From Planctomycetota bacterium (GTDB lineage Bacteria; Planctomycetota; UBA1135), in assembly GCA_027623295.1 (NCBI GenBank), contig JAQBXR010000001.1, positions 180,760 through 244,759 of the forward strand: a DNA stretch of 64,000 bases, written 5' to 3'. Position 1 is the stretch's first letter, and the number at the start of each line of letters is the position of its first letter. Under the pieces are notes generated by a model. The model was not told the origin of the DNA and made no database searches. It saw only the letters and a list, made by a program, of their open reading frames with translations. This document shows positions 30,446 through 38,380 of the stretch, one piece after another. A program made the translations under genes and the position numbers.

Positions 30446-30916
30446 ATGGAATTCGCCCTCCGCGAAGCCCACGCCGCTTGGGCCGCAGATGAAGTTCCGG
30501 TTGGAGCTATTGTGGTGCGTGGAAACGAAATCCTAGGCCGCGGCCGAAATACCGTCGAAGCCTTGAAGGATGCAACGGCACATGCCGAAATGCTGGCACT
30601 CTCGCAGGCATTTGCTGCAGCAGGGGAAAAGCGCCTGCCCGATGCCGAGCTCTACTGCACTTTGGAGCCCTGCATTCAATGTACTGGCGCCCTTATGCAC
30701 TCTCGCGTGGCGCGGATTGTTTATGGAGCCGCCGACCCTAAATTTGGTGGTATTGAATCCTTGGCACGCCTGTTGGAGCTCCCAGGCTTGAATCACCAGA
30801 TTGAGGCACAGGGAGGGGTTTTAGCTGAGGAAAGCGCAGCTCTTCTGCAGGATTTCTTTCGCTCAAAACGCGAGGAGAAGAAGGTTCAGAAGAAGGCGCC
30901 GCCCGAGTCTTCTTAA
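30446..30916 (+). CDS. tadA: tRNA-specific adenosine deaminase TadA
   Basis: DEVPVGAIVVRGNEILGRGRN...DATAHAEMLAL...YCTLEPCIQCTGALMHSRVARIVYGAADPKFGG; zinc HAE/PCxxC; SD AGAGGAAAGGG upstream of ATG 30446. Confidence 0.95.
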   Translation: MEFALREAHAAWAADEVPVGAIVVRGNEILGRGRNTVEALKDATAHAEMLALSQAFAAAGEKRLPDAELYCTLEPCIQCTGALMHSRVARIVYGAADPKFGGIESLARLLELPGLNHQIEAQGGVLAEESAALLQDFFRSKREEKKVQKKAPPESS

Positions 30917-30994
30917 TGCGCAAGGAATCCTCGGCAAAGGTCGATAAGGGGCTTCCGCCGGATGCTGGGGAAGTGTATGATTCCCCGCCTCATT

Positions 30995-31084
30995 GGAGAG
31001 GTGCCAGAGTGGCCGAATGGGCTGGTTTCGAAAACCAGTGAGGTCGTAAGGCCTCCGAGAGTTCAAATCTCTCCCTCTCCGCCA
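30995..31084 (+). tRNA. tRNA-Ser, anticodon CGA, CCA encoded
   Basis: Acceptor GGAGAGG/CCTCTCC, anticodon loop TTCGAAA, long variable arm. Confidence 0.95.
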
Positions 31085-31110
31085 TTCCCTTGCCGGGGAA
31101 TACGTTTTTT
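31084..31110 (+). terminator. Terminator-like hairpin between the two tRNA-Ser genes
   Basis: ATTCCC-ttgccg-GGGAAT then ACGTTTTTT. Confidence 0.55.
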
Positions 31111-31121
31111 GTCGAATCAGT

Positions 31122-31209
31122 GGAGAGATGTCAGAGTGGCCGAATGAGCACGCTTGGAAAGCGTGTGTACCTCACGGTACCGAGGGTTCAAATCCCTCTC
31201 TCTCCGCCA
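31122..31209 (+). tRNA. tRNA-Ser, anticodon GGA, CCA encoded
   Basis: Acceptor GGAGAGA/TCTCTCC, anticodon arm ACGC-TTGGAAA-GCGT, long variable arm. Confidence 0.95.
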
Positions 31210-31223
31210 TTCGAAAACTCAAT

Positions 31224-31343
31224 CAAGGAACTGGGGGCTCGGCTTCACGCAGCGAAACTGTGGCGAACCGGGTCAGATCAGGAATGAAGCAGCTCTAAGC
31301 CGCGGCTTTCGGGTGCCGTGACTGTCGGGCCTCCAGTTCCTTG
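31224..31343 (+). ncRNA. ffs: Signal recognition particle RNA, small bacterial type
   Basis: Terminal stem CAAGGAACTGG/CCAGTTCCTTG; conserved GGGTCAGATCAGGAATGAAGCAGCTCTAAGCC with GGAA tetraloop; upstream of dnaX as in many bacteria. Confidence 0.92.
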
Positions 31344-31355
31344 GTTTTGGGCTCC

Positions 31356-31509
31356 GCCCTTAAGCGGCACCATTCCACGACGGGGCGGCGACGTAGCCTC
31401 GCTGCTGCGTAGCGGGAACCTGGCCCTATAGGAAATAGGGCGCAGAGCCCCGCGCCTTGCTTCGAGACAACGGCGCTCGCATCGACACGAAAGCGCGTTG
31501 CTTAAGGGC
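31356..31509 (+). ncRNA. Candidate structured noncoding RNA, function unknown
   Basis: 13-bp closing stem GCCCTTAAGCGGC (31356-31368) / GTTGCTTAAGGGC (31497-31509) enclosing several hand-found helices; no ORF. Confidence 0.4.
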
Positions 31510-31597
31510 TCAGCAAAATATGGCTAATTGGTGGTGCAATGGTCTAGGCAGGATCGAGGAGCGTAGAATTGGGCTGGTCAGCTGATAAGATGAGAGC

Positions 31598-33172
31598 TTG
31601 AGCGAAGTCGTCCCGACCTACCGCGTGTTTGCGCGCAAATACCGCCCGCGAAGCTTTGCGGAGGTGATTGGTCAGGACCACATCGTGCGGGCATTGAGTC
31701 ACGCAATTGAACGTCAACGCGTAGGCCAGGCTTACCTTTTAGTGGGGCCGCGCGGGGTTGGAAAAACCACCACGGCGCGCATCATCGCGAAGTCGATGAA
31801 CTGTGAGAATGGACCTACTGCGGAGCCATGCTTGCAGTGTGGACCGTGCACTGAAATCGAGCGAGGTGGCGATATCGATGTCATCGAAATCGACGGCGCC
31901 TCGAACAACGGAGTCGATGACGTCCGCGCCATTCGCGATGCCGTGCAGACCAATCCGATTCGCGATCGTCGCAAGATTTACATCATTGACGAGGTGCAGC
32001 GGTTATCTGGCCAGGCTTTCGATGCCTTGCTTAAAACCTTGGAGGAACCGCCGGCACACGCGATGTTCCTCTTCGCGACCACCGATCCGCACAAGATTCC
32101 GGACACGATTGTTTCGCGTTGTCAGATCTTCGAGTTCCGACGTTTGCGCGAGGTCGACATCCAAACCAAGTTGACCTTCGTATGCAAATCCGAAGGCATG
32201 CAGGTCGATGTCGAGGTCCTCAAGGCTATCGCCCACGGATGCCGCGGCGGAATGCGCGACGCTGAATCCATGCTCGATCAAGTGCTCGCCACTGCAGGGG
32301 AGCGCGTCACTTTGGATGACCTGGAGAGCGTCGCTGGATTGGCGCGACCGGAGCGTTGGCTGGATTTGTTTGAAGCGGTTCTTGCCGATCGTCCGGGCAC
32401 CATCCTCACCGCAATCGATGCTTTCTTGCAACGCGGCGGCACCGAGCGTGACTTTGTTGAGCAGTCGGTCGATGCCTTGCGCGATTTGCTGCACATTGCA
32501 TTGCTTGGCGAAGATGCGGTTGGGACTGAGCCAGGTACGGATCGCCGCGATCGCACCATGGAGTTGGCGCGCGGGTTAGGGCGTGATCGTCTGGAAGGCA
32601 TCATGGGCATGATGTTCCATTTAGAAAGTCGAATGCAAAAGGCGCCGCTGGGTGCCCGTGCTTTGTTGGAGTGGACTTTGTTGCGCGCTGCACGGATTGG
32701 ACAGTTCTTCGATATAGCCCGTTTATTGAATGGAGAAGAAATCTCCACTACGCCGCCACCGCCGACGGCTGCTCCGACTCCAGCCGCACCAGCGCCCGCA
32801 CCAGCGCCCGCACCAGCGCCCGCACCAGCGCCCGCACCAGCTGTTCAAGTCCCTGCTGCGCGCGGCGGTATTCAAGATTTTGAAGCTTTGCTGCAACGCC
32901 TCGAGCAGGAGCGCCCAACCTTTGGCTCCATCCTTCGCACTAACTTGATCGCTGGTCAAGTTGTCAACGGCGAAGTTCAGGTAAAACTCTTCCCAGTGCA
33001 AGAGCGAGACCAAGATTTGCTCGAAGACCCACTCGAGCTCAAAGCTTTAGCGCGACTCCCATGGAGCCCCGGCGTTTGGCATATCACCTTTGAACTGGGT
33101 GAAAAAGCAGTCGACGATCCTGTCGTCGAAAACCTCCTGTCCTCTTTTAACGGACAAGAAGAAACCCCTTAG
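31598..33172 (+). CDS. dnaX: DNA polymerase III gamma/tau subunit
   Basis: YRVFARKYRPRSFAEVIGQDHIVRALSHAI...YLLVGPRGVGKTTTARIIAKSMNCENG...VDDVRAIRDAV...KIYIIDEVQRLS; TTG start. Confidence 0.95.
   Translation: MSEVVPTYRVFARKYRPRSFAEVIGQDHIVRALSHAIERQRVGQAYLLVGPRGVGKTTTARIIAKSMNCENGPTAEPCLQCGPCTEIERGGDIDVIEIDGASNNGVDDVRAIRDAVQTNPIRDRRKIYIIDEVQRLSGQAFDALLKTLEEPPAHAMFLFATTDPHKIPDTIVSRCQIFEFRRLREVDIQTKLTFVCKSEGMQVDVEVLKAIAHGCRGGMRDAESMLDQVLATAGERVTLDDLESVAGLARPERWLDLFEAVLADRPGTILTAIDAFLQRGGTERDFVEQSVDALRDLLHIALLGEDAVGTEPGTDRRDRTMELARGLGRDRLEGIMGMMFHLESRMQKAPLGARALLEWTLLRAARIGQFFDIARLLNGEEISTTPPPPTAAPTPAAPAPAPAPAPAPAPAPAPAVQVPAARGGIQDFEALLQRLEQERPTFGSILRTNLIAGQVVNGEVQVKLFPVQERDQDLLEDPLELKALARLPWSPGVWHITFELGEKAVDDPVVENLLSSFNGQEETP
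32786..32841 (+). repeat. 12-bp tandem repeat (about 4.7 copies of GCACCAGCGCCC) in dnaX linker
   Basis: Four exact GCACCAGCGCCC units at 32786, 32798, 32810, 32822, plus a partial copy; encodes an APAP repeat. Confidence 0.95.
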
Positions 33173-33185
33173 AGAAAATTCGATT

Positions 33186-33509
33186 ATGGCTGGAAGCCTC
33201 GGAGATCTTGGCGGTCTGTTGCGCCAAGCAAAACAAATGCAACGGCAAGTCGCGGAAGTGCAAGAGAAGATGGCGAAAACCGAATTCGAAGGCAGTTCCG
33301 GTGGTGGTGCGGTCAAAGTTTGCGTGAATGGTTCACGTGAATTTAAAAGTATCCACATCAGCCCTGAAGTAGTCGATCCGGAAGATGTCGAAATGCTCGA
33401 AGACCTAGTCGGCGCAGCATTGAAAGAAGCTTTGAAGAAGGCCGAACAAGCCAACTCTGCTGCCATGAATGGTGTCACGGGTGGCATGGGCCTTCCCGGC
33501 ATGACCTAA
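33186..33509 (+). CDS. YbaB/EbfC family nucleoid-associated protein
   Basis: LGGLLRQAKQMQRQVAEVQEKMAKTEFEGSSGGGAVKVCVNGSREFKSIHISPEVVDPEDVEMLEDLVGAAL; between dnaX and recR. Confidence 0.92.
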   Translation: MAGSLGDLGGLLRQAKQMQRQVAEVQEKMAKTEFEGSSGGGAVKVCVNGSREFKSIHISPEVVDPEDVEMLEDLVGAALKEALKKAEQANSAAMNGVTGGMGLPGMT

Positions 33510-33513
33510 TCCT

Positions 33514-34116
33514 TTGGCCTTTCCGGAACCACTTGAACGTTTAATCCGCGCGCTGGAAAACTTTCCTGGCGTGGGTGCACGCAGTGCTGAACGCATGGCT
33601 TTGCATGTGCTGCGTTCTCCCACCGAAGAAGTCGCCGAACTTGCGGTTGCCTTGCGCGATGCCCGCATGGACACGCGACGCTGTGAAGTCTGCGGAAACA
33701 TCACTTTGCGCACGCCCTGCGCGATTTGCTCCGATGACACGCGCGACCGCAAAGTCGTGTGCGTGGTCGAAGGACCACGCGAAGTCGAGAAGTTGGAAAG
33801 CGCAGGGATTCATACTGGGCTTTATCACGTACTCATCGAAGGTTTTGCGCCACGCGAAGGCGCAGAACCAGATCGTTCGGCGTTGCAAGCGCTGCGACGT
33901 CGTGTGGATCAAGGTGGCGTGGAAGAAATCGTTTTGGCCACCGCACCCGATCGCGAAGGCGAAGGTGCGGCCCTTAAGATCCTCGAGGTATTGAGGGGGA
34001 GTCGCGTCAACATCACCCGACTTGCGCGCGGGCTACCCGTTGGCGCTCGCCTTGAATATCTGCACGGCGAAATCTTGGCTGACGCCTATCGTGGACGTCG
34101 TCCCTTAGATGACTGA
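33514..34116 (+). CDS. recR: Recombination protein RecR
   Basis: LIRALENFPGVGARSAERMALHVL...CEVCGNITLRTPCAICSD...VCVVEGPREVEKLE...GALLEYLHGEILADAYRGRRPL-type C-terminus. Confidence 0.95.
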   Translation: MAFPEPLERLIRALENFPGVGARSAERMALHVLRSPTEEVAELAVALRDARMDTRRCEVCGNITLRTPCAICSDDTRDRKVVCVVEGPREVEKLESAGIHTGLYHVLIEGFAPREGAEPDRSALQALRRRVDQGGVEEIVLATAPDREGEGAALKILEVLRGSRVNITRLARGLPVGARLEYLHGEILADAYRGRRPLDD

Positions 34117-34924
34117 AGCCTCCGCTGAACACCGCGCCCCGCGGCGCATCGCCCTTTGTGTGAAGTATGCAGGCGCAGGCTTTTATGGATTTCAACGTCA
34201 GCCTGGGTTGCGTACCGTTCAGGAAGGTTTGGAGCTTGCGTGGGCAGCTGTTTCGGGCGAAAAGGTGGTCATGCATGCCAGTGGGCGGACCGACAGTGGA
34301 GTTCATGCCTGGGGACAGGTGGTACATTTTTCAACCTGGAGCGATTTGCCCGCCCAACAGATTCGACGCGCCATTAATGCCTTTCTCGAAGACGACGTAG
34401 CCGTTCGCGCTGCAGCACTCTGCGATCCAGATTTCCACTCCAATGCGAGTGCTCTCGGCAAACATTATGTCTATTTGTGCGCTCACGGCGACACGCGGCC
34501 GGTTTTGCGCAAAGGCACCGTGGCCTGGCATCGGAAGGAGTTCGATCTGAAAGCCATGCGCGAAGGTGCTCAGTATTTGATTGGCAGGCATGATTTCAAA
34601 GCCTTTGCGGCGGCGAAGCGGAGTTCGAAAACGACCGTCCGCAGCATTCATTCCATCCATATTCAGCCCATGCGCGGCGGTACCGCCTTCCACTTCCGTG
34701 GGGGAGGCTTTCTTTACCGTCAGGTGCGGAATATGGTCGGCTCCCTATGGGATGTCGGAATGCACAAACACGCGCCAATTTGGCTCCACCACGTACTCCA
34801 ATCCGGGGACCGCAAGAAGGCCGGCCCTACCGCCCCCGCAGAGGGCCTTTACCTCTGGCGCGTTTTTTACCCATCTGATCCGTTTGCGGACTATCGCCGG
34901 AGCGCGAAAAACCGTATCCTGTAA
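34109..34924 (+). CDS. truA: tRNA pseudouridine synthase A
   Basis: CVKYAGAGFYGFQRQPGLRTVQEGLE...ASGRTDSGVHAWGQVVHF...LGKHYVYLC...GGGFLYRQVRNMVGSL. Confidence 0.95.
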   Translation: MTEASAEHRAPRRIALCVKYAGAGFYGFQRQPGLRTVQEGLELAWAAVSGEKVVMHASGRTDSGVHAWGQVVHFSTWSDLPAQQIRRAINAFLEDDVAVRAAALCDPDFHSNASALGKHYVYLCAHGDTRPVLRKGTVAWHRKEFDLKAMREGAQYLIGRHDFKAFAAAKRSSKTTVRSIHSIHIQPMRGGTAFHFRGGGFLYRQVRNMVGSLWDVGMHKHAPIWLHHVLQSGDRKKAGPTAPAEGLYLWRVFYPSDPFADYRRSAKNRIL

Positions 34925-34956
34925 GAGTCGGGAGCCACCTAGACCGTTAACTGAAC

Positions 34957-35271
34957 ATGAACATCGAAATCACTTTCCGCCACATTGAACTTCCCAAGGC
35001 ATTGCGCGAATACGCAGCAAAACAGCTTGAAAGACTGGAACGATTTGGGGAGGAATTCGTAAAAGGAGAGTTCGTGTTTATTCAGGAAGCGGGCGAGGTT
35101 GCCTGCGAAGCCATCCTTCACCGTCACCAAGGTGAACCTTTTGTTGCGCATGATCGCGCACCAGAAGGACGGACAGCCGTCGACAACGTTGTCGATAAGC
35201 TGAATCGTCAAATCCTCAAATTCAAAGAAAAACACTCCGCCCAAGCACGACGCAATCGTGCCGCGGAATAA
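34957..35271 (+). CDS. hpf: Ribosome hibernation promoting factor (short form)
   Basis: MNIEITFRHIELPKALREYAAKQLERLERFG...FVAHDRAPEGRTAVDNVVDKLNRQILKFKEKH. Confidence 0.92.
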   Translation: MNIEITFRHIELPKALREYAAKQLERLERFGEEFVKGEFVFIQEAGEVACEAILHRHQGEPFVAHDRAPEGRTAVDNVVDKLNRQILKFKEKHSAQARRNRAAE

Positions 35272-35278
35272 ACCATCC

Positions 35279-35740
35279 ATGACCTACGTGGAACTTTTTA
35301 AAGAGCAGGCAGTACTGCTCGACATTCAAGCCTCCGATTCGGACGGCGTTATTGCAGCTCTCGTTGACGGCTTAGTGGCCTCTAACGCGGATCTCGCTCC
35401 TCACAAGGAAGCGCTAAAGGCTGCACTAATGCTGCGCGAATCCGAAGGCTCTACCGGAAGCTCCGGCGTGGGCATTCCACACGTGAAATCGCCACACACC
35501 GATAAGGTGACCGTGGTGCTTGGCGTGCATCAAGCTGGAGTGGACTTCAACGCTCTTGACGGGGAAGACGTGCACGTTTTCTTCGCTGTGATTCGTCCGG
35601 AAGTCGATGCCGACGCACACATTGGTTTGTTGCGCTGGCTTGCTGGCATCGCCAAGCACGAAGACTTTGTTTCCTTTTCGCGCCAGGCCTCCAGTGGCGG
35701 GCAGGTCATCGAGCTCTTGACCGAGCTCGCACCGGCCTAA
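35279..35740 (+). CDS. PTS EIIA (fructose/nitrogen-type) domain protein
   Basis: ALMLRESEGSTGSSGVGIPHVKSPHTDKVTVVLGVHQAGVDFNALDGEDVHVFFAVI; active-site GIPH. Confidence 0.88.
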   Translation: MTYVELFKEQAVLLDIQASDSDGVIAALVDGLVASNADLAPHKEALKAALMLRESEGSTGSSGVGIPHVKSPHTDKVTVVLGVHQAGVDFNALDGEDVHVFFAVIRPEVDADAHIGLLRWLAGIAKHEDFVSFSRQASSGGQVIELLTELAPA

Positions 35741-35751
35741 GGCCTTAATCG

Positions 35752-36033
35752 ATGAAAGGAACCGTCGTCCGCAAGGCGAAGGTGGAGAATGCCAATGGTA
35801 TTCACGCACGCCCTAGTCATGCCATCGTGTCGGCAGCTGTCGCTTTCGAAGCCTCTATCGAGTTGCATTACGCGGGTCGAGTGGCCGACGCGCGTAGCAT
35901 CCTGTCGGTCATGACTCTTGGTGCTATTAAAGGCGCAGAGATTGAAGTGCATGCTTCTGGACCTCAAGCCGAAGCCGCGGCCGAGCGCATGGTGGAAATC
36001 CTGCTTTCAGTCGACGGCGAAACTCAGGTTTGA
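35752..36033 (+). CDS. ptsH: Phosphocarrier protein HPr
   Basis: KVENANGIHARPSHAIVSAA...DARSILSVMTLGAIKGAEIEVHASG; His15 and Ser46-region motifs. Confidence 0.92.
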   Translation: MKGTVVRKAKVENANGIHARPSHAIVSAAVAFEASIELHYAGRVADARSILSVMTLGAIKGAEIEVHASGPQAEAAAERMVEILLSVDGETQV

Positions 36034-37628
36034 CGCGCGCCGGCCGAACGCTGGTGGTCAATGCCTCGGATCCGGAAGAAATCCGGATTGCTTTAGCTGA
36101 GGACCAGGAAATCATCGAATTGCGCTGCGCGCAAACTGAACGCGAATCGGTGGTGGGCAATGTCTACCTCGCGGTGGTGCGTAAGGTTCAGGAAGGCCTA
36201 GATGCAGCCTTCCTCGATTTCGGAGATCAACGCTCGGGCTTTTTGCACGTAGGAAATGTGCATCCGGCGTGCCTGGATGCGGATTTGTCCGCGGTGGAGA
36301 TTGCCACCACCCCAATTCGCAAGCATGCCTATGAAGCGCCGCTTGCGCAGCCGGAATCTGCTGAAGAAACCGCCACGGAAGGGGATTGCGATGCAGAAGC
36401 CAGCTCTGAGCTCGCAGCTCTGCCAGAGCCCGAATCGCAACCAAGCATCGGCGAATTGCTGCAGCCTGGTCGTGCGGTCTTGGTACAGGTTTTGCGTGAT
36501 CCAGTGCGCGGGAAAGGGGCCACTCTTTCCATGCATTTATCCCTTGCAGGATTCTGCTTGGTTTGGATGCCAACCATGGGACGCATTGGAGTGAGTCGTC
36601 GCATTGAAGAAACTGAGGAACGCGATCGTTTGCGCGAGATCCTGCTTGAATTGGGCAATGGCGAAGAGTTACCCGTGATTGCTCGCACTTCTGCCATGGG
36701 GCAAAGTAAGAAAATCCTGGAACGCGATTTGCGTCGTTTGCAGCAGCGATGGAATACCATCACGCGTGACTTCGCAAAAGCCAAACCTCCGTGTTTGGCC
36801 CTTGCGGAGGAAACTACGGCGGTTCGCGCATGCCGCGAACTGTTCCATGGCGGCGTCGAAGAAATCATCTGCGATGACCCTGCCACCTCCCAAGCGCTGC
36901 GGAACTTCTTGAAAGAGAAGGGCGCCGACGAACGCGTCAAGCTAACCGAGCATCCTGCTGGAAAGGCATTGTTCGAAGCGCAAGGACTAGAAGCGCGCTT
37001 CCAGAGCTTGTTCCGTAGCCGCGTGCCGATTGGAAATGGAGCCTCGATAGTGATTCACGAAACTGAGGCGCTGGTTGCCATCGATGTGAATAGTGGTCCT
37101 TCTGGAACTGGAAGTCTCGAACAGACCGCGCTCGAAACCAACTTGTTGGCCGCTAAAGAGGTGGCGTGTCAGGTGCGTTTGCGTGATTTGGGTGGCATTT
37201 TGGTCGTCGACTTTATCGATATGGCAGAGCCTGCCAATCGGCACAAAGTCGAGCAAACTTTGCGCGGATTCTTGCAGGAAGACCGCGCGCGCATGAAGAC
37301 CGGCCGCCTCGGCAGCTTTGGTCTCATGACCTTCACCCGCCGCCGCCAGGGGACTGGGCCTGCCAAAGGCACGGAATCCATGTGCCGGGGTTGTGGGGGA
37401 AGTGGCAACATTGCGCATCACAAGGCGGGAGCACTGCGGATTCTGCGCAAGCTCCGTGCCATGGAAATGCCTTCGAAAATGCGGGTTCGTGCCCAACCTG
37501 GCGTCGTTCAGCAGTGGAAACGCCTTCATAAGCCACTCGAGGGTCTCGAGCATCAAGTCGAGTTGGTGGAGGATTCCCAGGTGTCTTCTGGAGATTCTGT
37601 GATTGAACACCTAGGAACCCTTGCCTAG
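36030..37628 (+). CDS. Ribonuclease E/G family endoribonuclease
   Basis: VGNVYLAVVRKVQEGLDAAFLDFGDQRSGFLHV; DVNSGPSGTGSLEQTALETNLLAAKEVACQVRLRDLGGILVVDFIDM; TFTRRRQGTG; CRGCGGSG zinc link; TTG start overlapping ptsH stop. Confidence 0.93.
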   Translation: MTRAGRTLVVNASDPEEIRIALAEDQEIIELRCAQTERESVVGNVYLAVVRKVQEGLDAAFLDFGDQRSGFLHVGNVHPACLDADLSAVEIATTPIRKHAYEAPLAQPESAEETATEGDCDAEASSELAALPEPESQPSIGELLQPGRAVLVQVLRDPVRGKGATLSMHLSLAGFCLVWMPTMGRIGVSRRIEETEERDRLREILLELGNGEELPVIARTSAMGQSKKILERDLRRLQQRWNTITRDFAKAKPPCLALAEETTAVRACRELFHGGVEEIICDDPATSQALRNFLKEKGADERVKLTEHPAGKALFEAQGLEARFQSLFRSRVPIGNGASIVIHETEALVAIDVNSGPSGTGSLEQTALETNLLAAKEVACQVRLRDLGGILVVDFIDMAEPANRHKVEQTLRGFLQEDRARMKTGRLGSFGLMTFTRRRQGTGPAKGTESMCRGCGGSGNIAHHKAGALRILRKLRAMEMPSKMRVRAQPGVVQQWKRLHKPLEGLEHQVELVEDSQVSSGDSVIEHLGTLA

Positions 37629-37677
37629 GTCGGCGGGGACAGCTAAACTATTCGGCCCTTTCGAGAGGAAAAATACC

Positions 37678-37995
37678 TTGTACGCAATTGTCCGCGACCG
37701 TTCCAGATGTCTAACCCTTAAGCAGGGTCAGGATTTGTGGATTGACCGTATGCCCACCGCAGAGGCGGGCAGCGAACTTGTCTTTGATTCTGTCCAGCTC
37801 CTGAAAAAGGAAGATGGCAGCGTTGAAGTCGGCACTCCGCATGTTTCTGGAGCTTCCGTGGTGGCTGAGGTCATCGGTGAAGTGAAAGACGATAAAATCC
37901 GGATAGCTACTTTTCGTCGCCGTAAGAGCTCGCGCTCTAGCGTCGGCCATCGTCAGTCCTACACCCACATCCGCGTGAAGGAAATCCGCGGTTAA
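37678..37995 (+). CDS. rplU: Ribosomal protein bL21
   Basis: [25 protein letters not shown]...[46 protein letters not shown] start with GAGAGGA SD. Confidence 0.93.
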   Translation: MYAIVRDRSRCLTLKQGQDLWIDRMPTAEAGSELVFDSVQLLKKEDGSVEVGTPHVSGASVVAEVIGEVKDDKIRIATFRRRKSSRSSVGHRQSYTHIRVKEIRG

Positions 37996-38022
37996 TCTGG
38001 TCTAAGGACCTGGAGCAAATTT

Positions 38023-38271
38023 ATGGCACATAAGAAAGGTGGTGGCTCGACCAAAAACGGTCGGGATTCAAACCCGCAAATGCGTGGGGTCAAGAAGTAC
38101 GGTGGGCAAACTGTACGTGCTGGTCACATTCTGATTCGTCAGTGTGGTACCAAGCATCACCCAGGCCGCGGTGTCGGCATGGGTAAGGACTACACTTTGT
38201 TCGCACTATGGGATGGAACCGTTGAGTTTCAGTCTCGCCAGCGCGTTCGGATTATTCCACTCGAGGGTTAA
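38023..38271 (+). CDS. rpmA: Ribosomal protein bL27
   Basis: [62 protein letters not shown]. Confidence 0.98.
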   Translation: MAHKKGGGSTKNGRDSNPQMRGVKKYGGQTVRAGHILIRQCGTKHHPGRGVGMGKDYTLFALWDGTVEFQSRQRVRIIPLEG

Positions 38272-38315
38272 TCCCAGCAGGGGTGCTGCGTGTGGCACTT
38301 CCCGGAGAACTAGAG

Positions 38316-38347
38316 GCCCGGTAGTCCGTAGGACCGCCGGGCTTTTC
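38316..38347 (+). terminator. Rho-independent terminator after rpmA
   Basis: GCCCGG-ta-GTCC-gta-GGAC-cg-CCGGGC then TTTTCTCG. Confidence 0.75.
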
Positions 38348-38380
38348 TCGTAAACACCAAAACCTCAACCGAGCAAACAG

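Noticed and set aside
30962-31287. Two small ORFs over the tRNA-Ser genes
   Set aside because: They translate tRNA sequence; the tRNA cloverleaves explain the region.
31356-31509. Assignment of the structured region as 6S RNA or an extended SRP RNA
   Set aside because: SRP RNA already closes at 31343, and the fold is multi-branched rather than the 6S rod with central bubble; left as unknown.
32786-32841. CRISPR-like array
   Set aside because: Repeat unit is 12 bp without spacers; coding tandem repeat. No CRISPR array or cas genes seen anywhere in the window.
32671-32883. ORFs encoding SART/RPHQ/WCGR repeats at ~32.7-33.0 kb
   Set aside because: Alternate-frame readings of the dnaX GCACCAGCGCCC repeat.
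32700-32900. Programmed frameshift in dnaX to make gamma
   Set aside because: No A-AAA-AAG-like slippery heptamer with downstream hairpin was found in the linker region by eye.
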